Source: Paenisporosarcina sp050269735 (GTDB lineage Bacteria > Bacillota > Bacilli > Bacillales_A > Planococcaceae). Taken from it: a DNA stretch of 64,000 nt. Position numbers and translations under genes: made by a program. Under the pieces are notes generated by a model, which saw nothing but the letters and a program-made list of their open reading frames with translations, did no database searches and had not been told where the DNA came from. Position 1 is the first letter of the stretch, and every line of letters starts with the position of its first letter. The DNA lies in contig NZ_JBNNIX010000001.1 in NCBI RefSeq assembly GCF_050269735.1, forward strand, positions 1,485,278 through 1,549,277. Reading direction: 5' to 3'. Below, piece after piece: positions 17,334 to 25,510 of this stretch.

Positions 17334-17963
17334 ATGTTTGCTAAAAGTGTAATGATTCCAAAGGAAAAGTGTATTTCAATTCAAACATCAGAGTCGGTGC
17401 AAACGGCACTGGACATATTGGAGAAAAATCAAATCGATGCATTGCCAGTATTAGAAAATGGCCAATATAAAGGCATTTTGAATCGTTATATAGTTTACCG
17501 TGCATTTTATTTCAGTGGTCTAAGTAAAGAGGAATTTCTTGCTAGCACGTCTTTAATGGATGTTGTGACACGGGAAGAAATCTATTTATCCATTGATGAC
17601 GTTTTTGAAGACTCTTTACTGCAGCTTAATGACTTTCCAATCATAGCAGTAGTTGAAGAAAATCGCTTTTTAGGACTTGTTACTCGCTTCGATATCATGG
17701 ACCAATTCAGAAGTGCTTTTGGTATGGATCGACCTGGTGTTCGCATCACATTTACGTCTGTTGAAACAGAGGGACGTATCGCACGTGTTGGAGACATTAT
17801 TCAAAAGTTTCATGAATCGGTAATTTCATTAGTGACATTCGATGAATCAGACAAGTTATTGCGACGTATAGTATTAAAAATTGAGAAACGTGATAACATA
17901 CAGAAATTCTTAAAAGAACTTGACCGTTCTGGATTCCGCGTATTGCATATGGAAGAAGATTAA
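17334..17963 (+). CDS. CBS domain pair protein with C-terminal ACT-like domain (AcuB-like)
   Basis: A 209-residue protein with two CBS motifs (about 5-60 and 73-130) and a C-terminal ACT-like segment starting at DRPGVRITFTSV (about 137-205). The order CBS-CBS-ACT and length are those of AcuB-family proteins. CBS pairs usually bind adenine nucleotides and ACT domains small ligands, so a sensory or regulatory role is likely; no target is evident. It lies between ypbE and the phosphoesterase gene, where B. subtilis has ypbF. GAGGTGACAGT precedes the ATG. Confidence 0.8.
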   Translation: MFAKSVMIPKEKCISIQTSESVQTALDILEKNQIDALPVLENGQYKGILNRYIVYRAFYFSGLSKEEFLASTSLMDVVTREEIYLSIDDVFEDSLLQLNDFPIIAVVEENRFLGLVTRFDIMDQFRSAFGMDRPGVRITFTSVETEGRIARVGDIIQKFHESVISLVTFDESDKLLRRIVLKIEKRDNIQKFLKELDRSGFRVLHMEED

Positions 17964-17987
17964 TTCAAATAAAAACTTTGAAACATG

Positions 17988-18018
17988 TAAGGGGAAGGGG
18001 AAACCCTCCTCTTTTTGT
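17988..18018 (+). terminator. Terminator after the CBS gene
   Basis: GGGGAAGGG, loop GAAA, CCCTCCTCT, then TTTTTGTTTT; one mismatch and two G-U pairs in the stem. Confidence 0.7.
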
Positions 18019-18040
18019 TTTGAATCAGAGGTGAATATAT

Positions 18041-18805
18041 ATGCGTTTTTTGGTAACGATTTTAGGTGTTGCTTTTTGTATACCAGTCATCATGTTTAAA
18101 AAAGCTTTTGAGACGAATATTCGACACCAAAATATTGACCTGGTAAGTTATAAGGATCGAAACCCTTTTCGCTTGTTTTTTATTTCTGATATTCATCGAA
18201 GGAAAATAACAACAGATTTAATTAAGGAAGTCGGAACAGATATACAAGCGGTCATTATTGGTGGTGACCTGGCTGAAAGTGGCGTACCGTTGGAACAAAT
18301 TGAACGGAATATCAAGCAACTTGCTAAAATCGGGCCCCTTTATTATGTATGGGGGAATAATGACCGTGAAGTGGGTGAACAACATATTCGGAAATATATT
18401 CAAAATGCCGGTGGGACGATTCTAGAAAATGAAGCAATTCGTATAAAAACGAATGCACATCATCTTTGGATTGTGGGCATTGAGGATGTCTCTTCAGGAA
18501 GAGCGGACATCAAGAAAAGCTTTGAAAATGTACCGAAAGATGATCCGATTATCTTTCTTTCTCATACACCATTTGTCTTTAATCAAGTAAAAGACCACTA
18601 TAATCCTGATGTATTACTAGCTGGTCATACACATGGTGGCCAAATCCGATTAGGCAAATGGGGCTATTATGAAAAAGGTGAGTTGAAAAAGAACCGAGAT
18701 GATTTTACTTTAATCAGTAACGGATTCGGAACAACTTTTGTACCTTTCAGATTAGGTGCACCAGCAGAGTGCCACATCTTGACGATTAAACATAAAGAGG
18801 TTTAA
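18041..18805 (+). CDS. ypbG: Calcineurin-like metallophosphoesterase (YpbG-like)
   Basis: A 254-residue protein with an N-terminal hydrophobic segment (1-20) and the metallophosphoesterase motifs SDIH (49-52), GGDL (74-77), GNND (105-108), SHTP (174-177) and GHTHGGQ (195-201), which hold the two-metal centre. It is likely membrane-attached with the active site on one membrane face. The family includes YkuE/YpbG-type enzymes; the substrate is unknown. GAGGTGAATATAT lies before the ATG. Confidence 0.88.
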   Translation: MRFLVTILGVAFCIPVIMFKKAFETNIRHQNIDLVSYKDRNPFRLFFISDIHRRKITTDLIKEVGTDIQAVIIGGDLAESGVPLEQIERNIKQLAKIGPLYYVWGNNDREVGEQHIRKYIQNAGGTILENEAIRIKTNAHHLWIVGIEDVSSGRADIKKSFENVPKDDPIIFLSHTPFVFNQVKDHYNPDVLLAGHTHGGQIRLGKWGYYEKGELKKNRDDFTLISNGFGTTFVPFRLGAPAECHILTIKHKEV

Positions 18806-18822
18806 ATGTTCTTGCAGAACAT
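18806..18822. promoter_or_regulatory. Perfect palindrome, candidate operator of the CarH-like regulator
   Basis: ATGTTCT, spacer TGC, AGAACAT forms a perfect 7-bp inverted repeat directly after the ypbG stop codon and 8 bases upstream of the -35 box of the next gene. There is no T tail, so a terminator is unlikely. CarH proteins bind operators at their own or target promoters in the dark; this is a candidate site, unproven. Confidence 0.45.
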
Positions 18823-18830
18823 ATACGACG

Positions 18831-18859
18831 TTTACAATAACTCTTAACTTTCCTATACT
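18831..18859 (+). promoter_or_regulatory. SigA-type promoter of the MerR/B12 regulator
   Basis: TTTACA (18831-18836), 17-base spacer, TATACT (18854-18859). Near-consensus housekeeping promoter, 37 bases upstream of the start codon. Confidence 0.75.
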
Positions 18860-18895
18860 GAGAGCAAAACACATAAGGCTAGTGGAGGGGAAAGA

Positions 18896-19816
18896 ATGCA
18901 AAACGACCTGGATAATCAAGGGAAATATAACATGAAGGCAGTTTCAACAATGGTCGGTATTTTGCCAGGAACGCTTAGAGCATGGGAACGGCGATATAAA
19001 ATGATTGCTCCTGTGAGAAATGAGGCTGGTCATCGGTTATATTCGGATAACCATGTCCGGAAATTAAAATGGCTGACTCAAAAAGTAAATGATGGATTTA
19101 CAATCAGCCAGGCAATTTCTCTTTTGGAACAAGAACAAAAATTATCAACCAGACCATTTAACGAACATGCTGAAAACAGAGTATCACAATTGCAACAGGA
19201 TCTTTTACACGCGTTTCTTCAGTTTGATGAACGAACAGTTCAAGACCTGATGAATGAAGCTTTCACAATCTACACGATGGATAAAGTGTTAATCGATATT
19301 TTGGCTCCACTTCTCTTGCAAATTGGCGACATGTGGGAAAATGGAAAAATTACTACTGCGCATGAGCATTTTTCTACGTCTATTTTAAGGTCTAGAATAG
19401 GTGCGGTAATGCATGCATATCCTCATAATGGCATTCTCCCAAAAGTAGTGGCAGTTTGTGCACCAGGAGAATGGCATGAATTAGGATTATTAATCTTTAC
19501 TTTGTATATGAGACGTAAAGGCTACGAAGTAATTTATTTAGGAAGTAGTATAAAAGAACATGATATTGAAGTAGTGCTTGAAACGGTCAAACCTCGCTTC
19601 TTATTCATGTCCTGTACAATGACGAATAATCTCGCTAGCACTCTTGAATTGACCTTATCGCTCGAAAAAGGATTCAGTAATTTAGTGGTGGGACTTGGAG
19701 GTTCTGCTATTGATTCCATGAATAATGATGATAAGCAGAAATTTTGTCAAAACATTCTCGGACAAAGCATGAGCGAGTGGGACCATTGGATTGAAGAAAA
19801 AACGTATGCGAATTAG
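18896..19816 (+). CDS. MerR-family regulator with B12-binding domain (CarH/LitR type photoreceptor)
   Basis: A 306-residue protein: MerR DNA-binding domain (about 12-80, with TLRAWERRYKMIAPVRNEAGHRLYS), a four-helix bundle (about 92-175) and a Rossmann-like cobalamin domain (about 183-295). The light-sensor motif W-x9-EH is intact at W147, E157, H158, and the cobalamin motif E-x-H-x2-G at E192, H194, G197 supplies the lower-axial His. In CarH/LitR, adenosylcobalamin holds a DNA-bound tetramer that falls apart in light. The residue after W147 is Glu where Thermus CarH has the His that binds cobalt after illumination. A near-consensus promoter and a palindrome lie upstream. No carotenoid or photolyase gene is adjacent, so its targets are probably itself and distant genes. 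Confidence 0.85.
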   Translation: MQNDLDNQGKYNMKAVSTMVGILPGTLRAWERRYKMIAPVRNEAGHRLYSDNHVRKLKWLTQKVNDGFTISQAISLLEQEQKLSTRPFNEHAENRVSQLQQDLLHAFLQFDERTVQDLMNEAFTIYTMDKVLIDILAPLLLQIGDMWENGKITTAHEHFSTSILRSRIGAVMHAYPHNGILPKVVAVCAPGEWHELGLLIFTLYMRRKGYEVIYLGSSIKEHDIEVVLETVKPRFLFMSCTMTNNLASTLELTLSLEKGFSNLVVGLGGSAIDSMNNDDKQKFCQNILGQSMSEWDHWIEEKTYAN

Positions 19817-19834
19817 TTGTATAGTTCGGTTTGT

Positions 19835-19863
19835 TCTCCTATCATTAGATAGGAGATTTTTAA
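19835..19863 (+). terminator. Terminator after the MerR/B12 gene
   Basis: TCTCCTAT (19835-19842), loop CATTAG, ATAGGAGA (19849-19856), then TTTTTAA. Confidence 0.8.
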
Positions 19864-19880
19864 TATAGAGGAAGTGTGAA

Positions 19881-20855
19881 ATGGTGGAGAAAGTTGATGC
19901 AATTATTGTCGGCGGGGGTCCTTGTGGTCTGGCCGCTGCAATATCTTTACAAAATATCGGGCTTTCACCCGTCATAATTGAAAAAGGGAACGTTGTGGAA
20001 GCGATCTACAAGTATCCGACACATCAAACTTTTTTTAGTACAAGTGAAAAACTGTCGATCGGGGATGTGCCTTTCATTATTGAAGGACGTAAACCAAAGC
20101 GAAATCAGGCACTTGTTTATTACCGTGAAGTCGTGAAAATGAAAAAATTAAATGTTCGTCGATTTGAAACCGTAGAGCGGGTTGAGAAAATTAAGGACAT
20201 TTTTACAGTACACACAACAAAATCTACATATGAAACGGCTAATGTTGTAATCGCCACTGGTTATTATGACCATCCAAATATGCTTGGTATCCCTGGAGAA
20301 GAGTTACCGAAAGTAAGTCATTACTTTAAAGAAGGACATCCTTACTTTGATACGGATGTCGTTGTTATAGGCGGTAAAAATTCAAGTATTGACGCTGCTT
20401 TAGAATTAAATAAAGCAGGATCCAGAGTAACTGTCGTCTACAGGGGAAGTACCTATTCGAGCAGTGTGAAACCTTGGATTCTGCCTGAATTTGATGGTTT
20501 GGTGCGCAACGGAGAAATTACAATGCTTTTTGAATCGCATGTCGAAGAAATTGGACAGGAAGAAGTGCGAATACGAATGAAGGATCAAGTCATCACCCTT
20601 AAAAATGATTTTGTTTTCGCGATGATTGGGTATCATCCGGATCATGACTTCCTTCGTCAAATGGGTGTTTACATTGACAAGGCATCAGGTCGACCAAAGT
20701 TGAATGAATTGACTATGGAATCCAATATTGAAAATTTATACATCGCAGGCGTCTTGGCAGCCGGCAACAATGCGAATGAAATATTTATTGAAAATGGTCG
20801 GTTCCACGGAGAATTAATTGCCGATGCGATAAAATCAAAAAAAGCTGCCGATTAA
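19881..20855 (+). CDS. ypdA: Bacillithiol disulfide reductase YpdA (Bdr)
   Basis: A 324-residue FAD/NADPH oxidoreductase with the FAD motif VGGGPCGLAAA (10-20) and a second nucleotide fold near VVVIGGKNSSIDAAL (about 155-170). The single Cys in GGGPCG is typical of YpdA. It reduces bacillithiol disulfide, restoring the low-molecular-weight thiol whose first biosynthetic gene, bshA, is at 54.3 kb here. GAGGAAGTGTG lies before the ATG. The last codons (KAAD-stop) are part of a terminator hairpin that is repeated 568 bases downstream. Confidence 0.92.
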   Translation: MVEKVDAIIVGGGPCGLAAAISLQNIGLSPVIIEKGNVVEAIYKYPTHQTFFSTSEKLSIGDVPFIIEGRKPKRNQALVYYREVVKMKKLNVRRFETVERVEKIKDIFTVHTTKSTYETANVVIATGYYDHPNMLGIPGEELPKVSHYFKEGHPYFDTDVVVIGGKNSSIDAALELNKAGSRVTVVYRGSTYSSSVKPWILPEFDGLVRNGEITMLFESHVEEIGQEEVRIRMKDQVITLKNDFVFAMIGYHPDHDFLRQMGVYIDKASGRPKLNELTMESNIENLYIAGVLAAGNNANEIFIENGRFHGELIADAIKSKKAAD

Positions 20856-20865
20856 AGGCAGCTTT
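20841..20865 (+). repeat. 25-bp hairpin, first copy (ypdA stop/terminator)
   Basis: AAAGCTGCC, loop GATTAAA, GGCAGCTTT: a perfect 9-bp stem containing the ypdA stop codon. An identical 25-base copy lies at 21409-21433. Here the tail is TTTC only, weaker than in the second copy. Confidence 0.85.
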
Positions 20866-20944
20866 CAAACTGATGCGAAGAAAATGTTAATTAATTTCAT
20901 ACTATAAGTCATGTTCATCTTTATTTACATTCGATCAAAAAAGG

Positions 20945-21080
20945 AGGTGGTCGGCTATTTCTTTCGCTTTCCGCGGACGAAACGCCAGCCTCCTCGGGCA
21001 AGCTGTCTTTGACAGCTTACCCTGCGGGGTCTAGCTTGTTCCGTTTTTCCGCAGGAGTCTTCAGAAATAGTCAACCACCT
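20945..21080. repeat. Dispersed repeat element A with terminal inverted repeats
   Basis: 18-base ends AGGTGGTCGGCTATTTCT (20945-20962) and AGAAATAGTCAACCACCT (21063-21080) are inverted with three differences. The GC-rich interior contains CTTTCCGCGGACG, CCTCCTCGGGC, CCTGCGGGGTCT and CCGCAGGAGTC, blocks shared with the elements at 21126-21400 and 59995-60262. It has no coding capacity. Such intergenic elements are common in Planococcaceae genomes as I remember them. Confidence 0.75.
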
Positions 21081-21125
21081 GCCTACTTAAATAGTTGCAG
21101 AGACACTCTGACATAAGCGCTTTCT

Positions 21126-21400
21126 GTTGATTGGAGTGGAGGCGGCGAAAACAAGACTGCTCCTGCGATTACTCGTCGCAAAGATATTGGCAGGCCAATA
21201 TCTTTTCGGCGGGAACAGCACGAGCTGAAGGCCCCGCAAGAAAAGAATTGTGCAAATGGAAGTTTGCACAATTCTTTTGCGACGAAGCTAGCGAAGCGAT
21301 GCAGGAGCAACGTTTTTAGTGATGAGGAGTCTGAAGCCGTGCCCGCGAAACGCGTCCGCCGTAACGAAAATCAACATTTGCTTGCATTGGCACTTCTTCT
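21126..21400 (+). repeat. Dispersed repeat element B
   Basis: Starts TTGATTGGAGTGGAGGCGGC and includes ACTCGTCGCAAA, GGAACAGCACGAGCTGAAGG, CCCCGCAAG, GAGGAGTCTGAAGCC and GTGCCCGCGAAACGCG. These blocks recur in the same order, inverted, at 59995-60262, so both are copies of one family. Inside are two hairpins: AGATATTGGC-AGGCCAATATCTT and AAGAATTGTGCAAA-TGGAAG-TTTGCACAATTCTT. Open frames through it are artefacts of the repeat. Confidence 0.8.
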
Positions 21401-21408
21401 ACAGGCTG

Positions 21409-21435
21409 AAAGCTGCCGATTAAAGGCAGCTTTTT
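21409..21435 (+). repeat. 25-bp hairpin, second copy
   Basis: Exact copy of 20841-20865 including the loop and what was the ypdA stop codon, here followed by TTTTTC. It probably marks the original terminator, with the 20866-21408 block inserted between duplicated ends. It may also stop minus-strand transcription from the asparaginase gene. Confidence 0.8.
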
Positions 21436-21452
21436 CTAATCGAATGAATAAA

Positions 21453-22424
21453 TTAATACTCGAAAATTTCATTAAGGCATAGCGACCATCTAGGGTCGGA
21501 AAGGGCAATCAATAATTTGATGCGTGCTTTCTGACCACTTAGGCCGTGTGCAAACAACACGCCAATATCTTCTAACATTTTTCCACCGCCTACATATCCA
21601 TAAACCGGTTGGGCAATTCCGTTGTAGCATCTTGAAACCAAAACAACTGGAATGTCCTGATTTAAGAGTTTTTGAATAGCAGGTACGATGGCTGGCGGTA
21701 CGTTGCCTTGACCTAACCCTTCCAGTACAACTCCATGATAGCCCGCTTTTGCAACATGCATCAGCAATTCTGCGTCCATACCTGCATAAATTTTAAGTAA
21801 TGCTACTTTAGGAGAAACATCTGTTACTTCAAATGATTCCCGGGTATTGGGTGAATGATGGAAATGAATAGCCGCTTTTGAAATGAGTCCAATCGGTCCA
21901 TATTGAGGACTTTGAAAAGTAGAGACATTACTTGTTGATGTTTTCGTTACATTTTGCGCAGTATGAATTTCATCATTCATCACAACTAATACGCCTTTGC
22001 CAACAGCATTATCGGAAATTGCAACCCTAACTGCTGACAATAGATTGTAGACACCGTCTGCTCCGATTTCATTGGAAGAACGCATGGCACCCGTCAATAT
22101 GACCGGCACTTTGCTTTTAACTGTTAGATCTAAAAAGTATGCGGTTTCTTCTAATGTATCTGTCCCATGTGTAATGACGAACCCATCTACATGATCTTCT
22201 GTAGAATGCTGATCAATAATTTGTTTCAGTTTCAGCATTTCGTTTGGTGTCATATGAGGAGATGGATAATTGAATGCTTCAATTTCATGTATATCGGCGT
22301 ATTCCTTTAATTTACCGATTTCCGCCGTTAATGGGTTTGAATCACCAGGGACTACAGCGCCTGATTCATCGTGAACATGCATGGAAATTGTTCCACCTGT
22401 ATGAATTACCACTATTTTTTTCAT
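21453..22424 (-). CDS. ansA: L-asparaginase (type I, AnsA-like)
   Basis: The 323-residue asparaginase has both catalytic triads visible: HTGGTIS with nucleophile Thr12, and HGTDT (86-90) with Thr88-Asp89, followed by ETAYFLDLT. It hydrolyses asparagine to aspartate and ammonia; no signal peptide is present, so it is cytoplasmic. GGAGGTAGT lies before the ATG on the minus strand. It is the only minus-strand gene between fer and ypjC, lies beside the repeat elements, and occupies a place where B. subtilis has no such gene. Confidence 0.9.
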   Translation of the reverse strand: MKKIVVIHTGGTISMHVHDESGAVVPGDSNPLTAEIGKLKEYADIHEIEAFNYPSPHMTPNEMLKLKQIIDQHSTEDHVDGFVITHGTDTLEETAYFLDLTVKSKVPVILTGAMRSSNEIGADGVYNLLSAVRVAISDNAVGKGVLVVMNDEIHTAQNVTKTSTSNVSTFQSPQYGPIGLISKAAIHFHHSPNTRESFEVTDVSPKVALLKIYAGMDAELLMHVAKAGYHGVVLEGLGQGNVPPAIVPAIQKLLNQDIPVVLVSRCYNGIAQPVYGYVGGGKMLEDIGVLFAHGLSGQKARIKLLIALSDPRWSLCLNEIFEY

Positions 22425-22501
22425 TTTTTACTACCTCCATTCATCCAATAGATGACATAAAAATGATATAATTAAACCAATAAAAGGGAGGCGGGCGCAA
22501 C

Positions 22502-23188
22502 TTGATCCTATTATTATCTGTGGCAATCGCTCCGGGGCTAGCGTTGTTCAGTTATTTTTATTTGCGTAATCAAATTTCAGCAGAGCCTTCTCGAACATTG
22601 TTTCATACATTTATCTATGGTGCTATTTTAACGTTTCCCATTCTATTCATACAACATGTGTTTGAGATTGAACATATATTTCAGTCAATGTTTTTACGAA
22701 ATGTTCTATTTACCAGCTTATTAGAAGAATTTTTCAAGTGGCTCATTCTGGTCATGGCGATCTATCAACATGTTGAATTTGATGACCCATATGATGGGAT
22801 TTTATATGGTGCTAGTGTATCACTTGGCTTTGCAACGGTAGAAAACATACTCTATATTTTTACTTTTGGAATGGATTCTGCATTTTTACGTGCTCTATTA
22901 CCCGTATCTAGTCATGCGATTTTTGGCGTGGTCATGGGATATTACCTCGGACGTGCTAAATTTGCTTTAAGTGAATCTTCCAAACCGCTGTTATTTATCG
23001 CCTTATTGGCTCCATTTAGCTTGCATATGGTTTATAACGGAATATTATCGATTAAATGGATTTCACTATACTTTATGATTCCATTTATGTTGTTTTTATG
23101 GTGGCTGTGTTTAGCAAAAGTGAAAAAAGCGCATTTAATGACAATCCAGCATTTTAATAAGCGAAATGATATAAGTGAAATTTTGTAA
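22502..23188 (+). CDS. prsW: PrsW-type intramembrane protease
   Basis: A 228-residue membrane protein with about seven hydrophobic segments and the PrsW motif EEFFKW (E75, E76, K79), plus GFATVENILYIF and SSHAIFGVVMGYYLG, which supply the remaining conserved Glu and His. PrsW cleaves the anti-sigma factor RsiW at site 1 in B. subtilis. TTG start with GGGAGG upstream. Position before sleB matches ypdC/prsW. Confidence 0.88.
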   Translation: MILLLSVAIAPGLALFSYFYLRNQISAEPSRTLFHTFIYGAILTFPILFIQHVFEIEHIFQSMFLRNVLFTSLLEEFFKWLILVMAIYQHVEFDDPYDGILYGASVSLGFATVENILYIFTFGMDSAFLRALLPVSSHAIFGVVMGYYLGRAKFALSESSKPLLFIALLAPFSLHMVYNGILSIKWISLYFMIPFMLFLWWLCLAKVKKAHLMTIQHFNKRNDISEIL

Positions 23189-23219
23189 AACCAATTTTTA
23201 ATAAATTGGTTTTTTTTTG
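23187..23219 (+). terminator. Terminator after prsW
   Basis: AAAACCAATTT / AAATTGGTTTT stem with a short loop and a T8 tail; it includes the prsW stop codon. Confidence 0.85.
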
Positions 23220-23265
23220 TATAAAAAACGCATGATTCCTCATTCTAAGAAAAAGGAGAATGTGT

Positions 23266-24063
23266 ATGCGAAAAAACAAATGGTTAATTTGGATTATCAC
23301 TTTATGTTTGCTGACATTATCGGTTAGCGCACCCCAAAAATCAGAAGCCTTTTCGGATCAAGTGATTGAATTGGGTGCTTACGGAGATGATGTATTAGAG
23401 TTACAAGCACGATTGCAATATCTCGGTTTCTACAAAAATAAGATAGACGGTAAATTCGGATACGGTACTTACTGGGCATTACGAAATTTCCAAGAACAAT
23501 TTGGCTTGCCGATTGATGGGGTAGCAGGAGCAAAAACCAAATCGAGGCTAGCTAAGGAATCTACCTATCATGAAAAGTTTGTAAAAGATCAAATAAACAA
23601 AGGGAATCGATTCACACATTATGGAAAAATCCCTTTAGAGCAACAAGTTAAAAAAGGAACGGCACAAGGTGCAAAACAACCAGAACAGGTTCAATTGCCT
23701 GCAAAATATTCTGAACAAGATCTTCAGCTTATGGCCAACGCAGTTTACGGTGAGGCGCGGGGTGAACCGTACGAAGGACAAGTTGCAGTTGCAGCCGTCA
23801 TTTTAAATCGTGTTGAAGATTCAAAATTCCCGAATACAGTGAGCGGAGTAATCTTTCAGCCTTTGGCATTTACCGCAGTCGCTGATGGACAAATATGGCT
23901 GACGCCTAATGCACGTGCGAAAGAAGCAGTACTCGATGCATTGAATGGGTGGGATCCTACTGAAAATGCACTTTATTATTTCAATCCGGATACAGCTACG
24001 AGCGACTGGATCTGGTCAAGACCGCAAATTAAAAAAATTGGAAAACATATATTCTGTGAATGA
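23266..24063 (+). CDS. sleB: Spore cortex-lytic enzyme SleB
   Basis: A 265-residue exported protein: signal peptide (about 1-28), peptidoglycan-binding domain (about 33-93, LGAYGDDVLELQARLQYLGFY in part), a spacer, and a C-terminal Hydrolase_2 lytic transglycosylase domain (about 148-265) with the conserved YGEARGE glutamate and the WDP...ALYYFNP block. SleB degrades cortex muramic-lactam peptidoglycan during germination. ATG 23266 is better spaced from AAGGAG than ATG 23260. It is followed directly by ypeB, its required partner. Confidence 0.92.
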   Translation: MRKNKWLIWIITLCLLTLSVSAPQKSEAFSDQVIELGAYGDDVLELQARLQYLGFYKNKIDGKFGYGTYWALRNFQEQFGLPIDGVAGAKTKSRLAKESTYHEKFVKDQINKGNRFTHYGKIPLEQQVKKGTAQGAKQPEQVQLPAKYSEQDLQLMANAVYGEARGEPYEGQVAVAAVILNRVEDSKFPNTVSGVIFQPLAFTAVADGQIWLTPNARAKEAVLDALNGWDPTENALYYFNPDTATSDWIWSRPQIKKIGKHIFCE

Positions 24064-24074
24064 GGAGGAATGAC

Positions 24075-25364
24075 ATGAAAATTTTAACAAGTATTTTAGC
24101 GCTTGCTGTGCTTGTAATGGGTGTGTTTTTATATAACTCCAAACAAAACGAAATGGACATGCAAAATAACCTTCGTGCACAATATACAAGTCGTATGACG
24201 GACGCATCAGAGAAAATGAGTGAATTACAAAAATCTGTTCAAAGTGCGACTGTTTTCAATGATAAAGCCGCACAAGCCGAACCGCTTGAAGATATCTGGA
24301 GACTATCTTCCGAAATTAAAAGTGATATTGCATCTCTACCACTTGATCGGGAATTTTCAAAGGAATGGATGAATTATCTTGGGCGGCTCGGAGATTATGC
24401 AAGACTAAAAAGCCAGGATAAAGTACCTGAAGAGCAATGGTTAAAAGTGACGAACAATGTAGCAAAAAATTTGGATGACTTCTCTTATGAATGGCAAAAT
24501 GCATCAACTGAATTGCTGGCAAATCAACAATCTTTCAAAAAATGGCAAAAAGATATTAAAAAAGATGAATCTTCAAAAAAATGGACGGCTTTATCCACTA
24601 CGGTTAAAGGATATTCAGAAAGTGACTTTCCACTAACAGCCAGCGAATCTGATGACTTAAAGAAAAAAGAATTAAAGTCAATTGAAGATAAACAAGTAAC
24701 GAAGAAAGATGTCGAAAATACAATGAAAGAAATGTTTCCACAGTTGAAAAATGCAAAACTAGTGGCCTCCTCAAGTAAAGAAGGAGCTGCATATCCTTTC
24801 TATCACATTCAATTTAATGAGGGAATCCGGACAGGGTATGTTGATTACACCCAAAAAGGTGGACACTTACTATCTGTGCTAATAGAACGTCCAATCGGAA
24901 AAGATCGCGTCCCGCAAGAACAAATCAAGGAAAAAGCTGAAAGAGCTGTCAAGGCGTTTGGATTTGATGATGTTGAAATGGTGGAAACACGTGAAAATCA
25001 TCTCGTCTGGCATGTTGTATTCGCAAGGCTGAATCCCACGAATAAAGCGCGTATTTATGCGGATGCCATCCAACTGAAATTGTCGAAAGATGATGGTGAA
25101 ATCTTAGGTGTGAATACGATGGAATATATTCAAAAGGAAACGTTGCCTGATCAAAAACAAGTTCCTGTAAATTGGGATGATTATTTCACAGAACAGGTGA
25201 CGATTCAAAAAGAACGATTGGCCTATACAGAAAATAAATTACTCCAACAAAGACTTTGCTATGAACTGATTGTCTTAAAAGATACAGATACAAGAAGTCA
25301 CACATTCCGCATATTAGTTGATACGGAGACACATGAAGTGTTGAAATCAGAGTTGTTAAATTAA
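24075..25364 (+). CDS. ypeB: Germination protein YpeB
   Basis: A 429-residue protein with an N-terminal membrane anchor (about 3-20), a helical N-terminal half and C-terminal PepSY-type repeats (about 205-300 and 310-420). YpeB localises and stabilises SleB in the dormant spore. GAGGAGG lies before the ATG at 24075; the preceding ATG at 24060 overlaps the sleB stop and lacks a ribosome site. It is one of several genes indicating that the organism can make spores. Confidence 0.9.
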   Translation: MKILTSILALAVLVMGVFLYNSKQNEMDMQNNLRAQYTSRMTDASEKMSELQKSVQSATVFNDKAAQAEPLEDIWRLSSEIKSDIASLPLDREFSKEWMNYLGRLGDYARLKSQDKVPEEQWLKVTNNVAKNLDDFSYEWQNASTELLANQQSFKKWQKDIKKDESSKKWTALSTTVKGYSESDFPLTASESDDLKKKELKSIEDKQVTKKDVENTMKEMFPQLKNAKLVASSSKEGAAYPFYHIQFNEGIRTGYVDYTQKGGHLLSVLIERPIGKDRVPQEQIKEKAERAVKAFGFDDVEMVETRENHLVWHVVFARLNPTNKARIYADAIQLKLSKDDGEILGVNTMEYIQKETLPDQKQVPVNWDDYFTEQVTIQKERLAYTENKLLQQRLCYELIVLKDTDTRSHTFRILVDTETHEVLKSELLN

Positions 25365-25436
25365 TCATTTATTTGATTTCTTTTGTGATAGATTAATTAG
25401 ATTTCACACGACTTATATTTTTAAAAATCAAGCATG

Positions 25437-25464
25437 AAAGCTCACTCTGGTGGGCTTTTTTTTT
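25437..25464 (+). terminator. Terminator after ypeB
   Basis: AAAGCTCAC, loop TCTG, GTGGGCTTT with one G-U pair, followed by a T run. Confidence 0.85.
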
Positions 25465-25510
25465 AATCTCTGTGGTACAATATGTGTGAGAAAGTTTAGG
25501 AGTGGATTTC

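Noticed and set aside
21131..21482. ORFs of 60-75 codons on both strands in the ypdA-ansA gap
   Set aside because: They run through repeat elements and hairpins, have no ribosome site and encode compositionally odd peptides.
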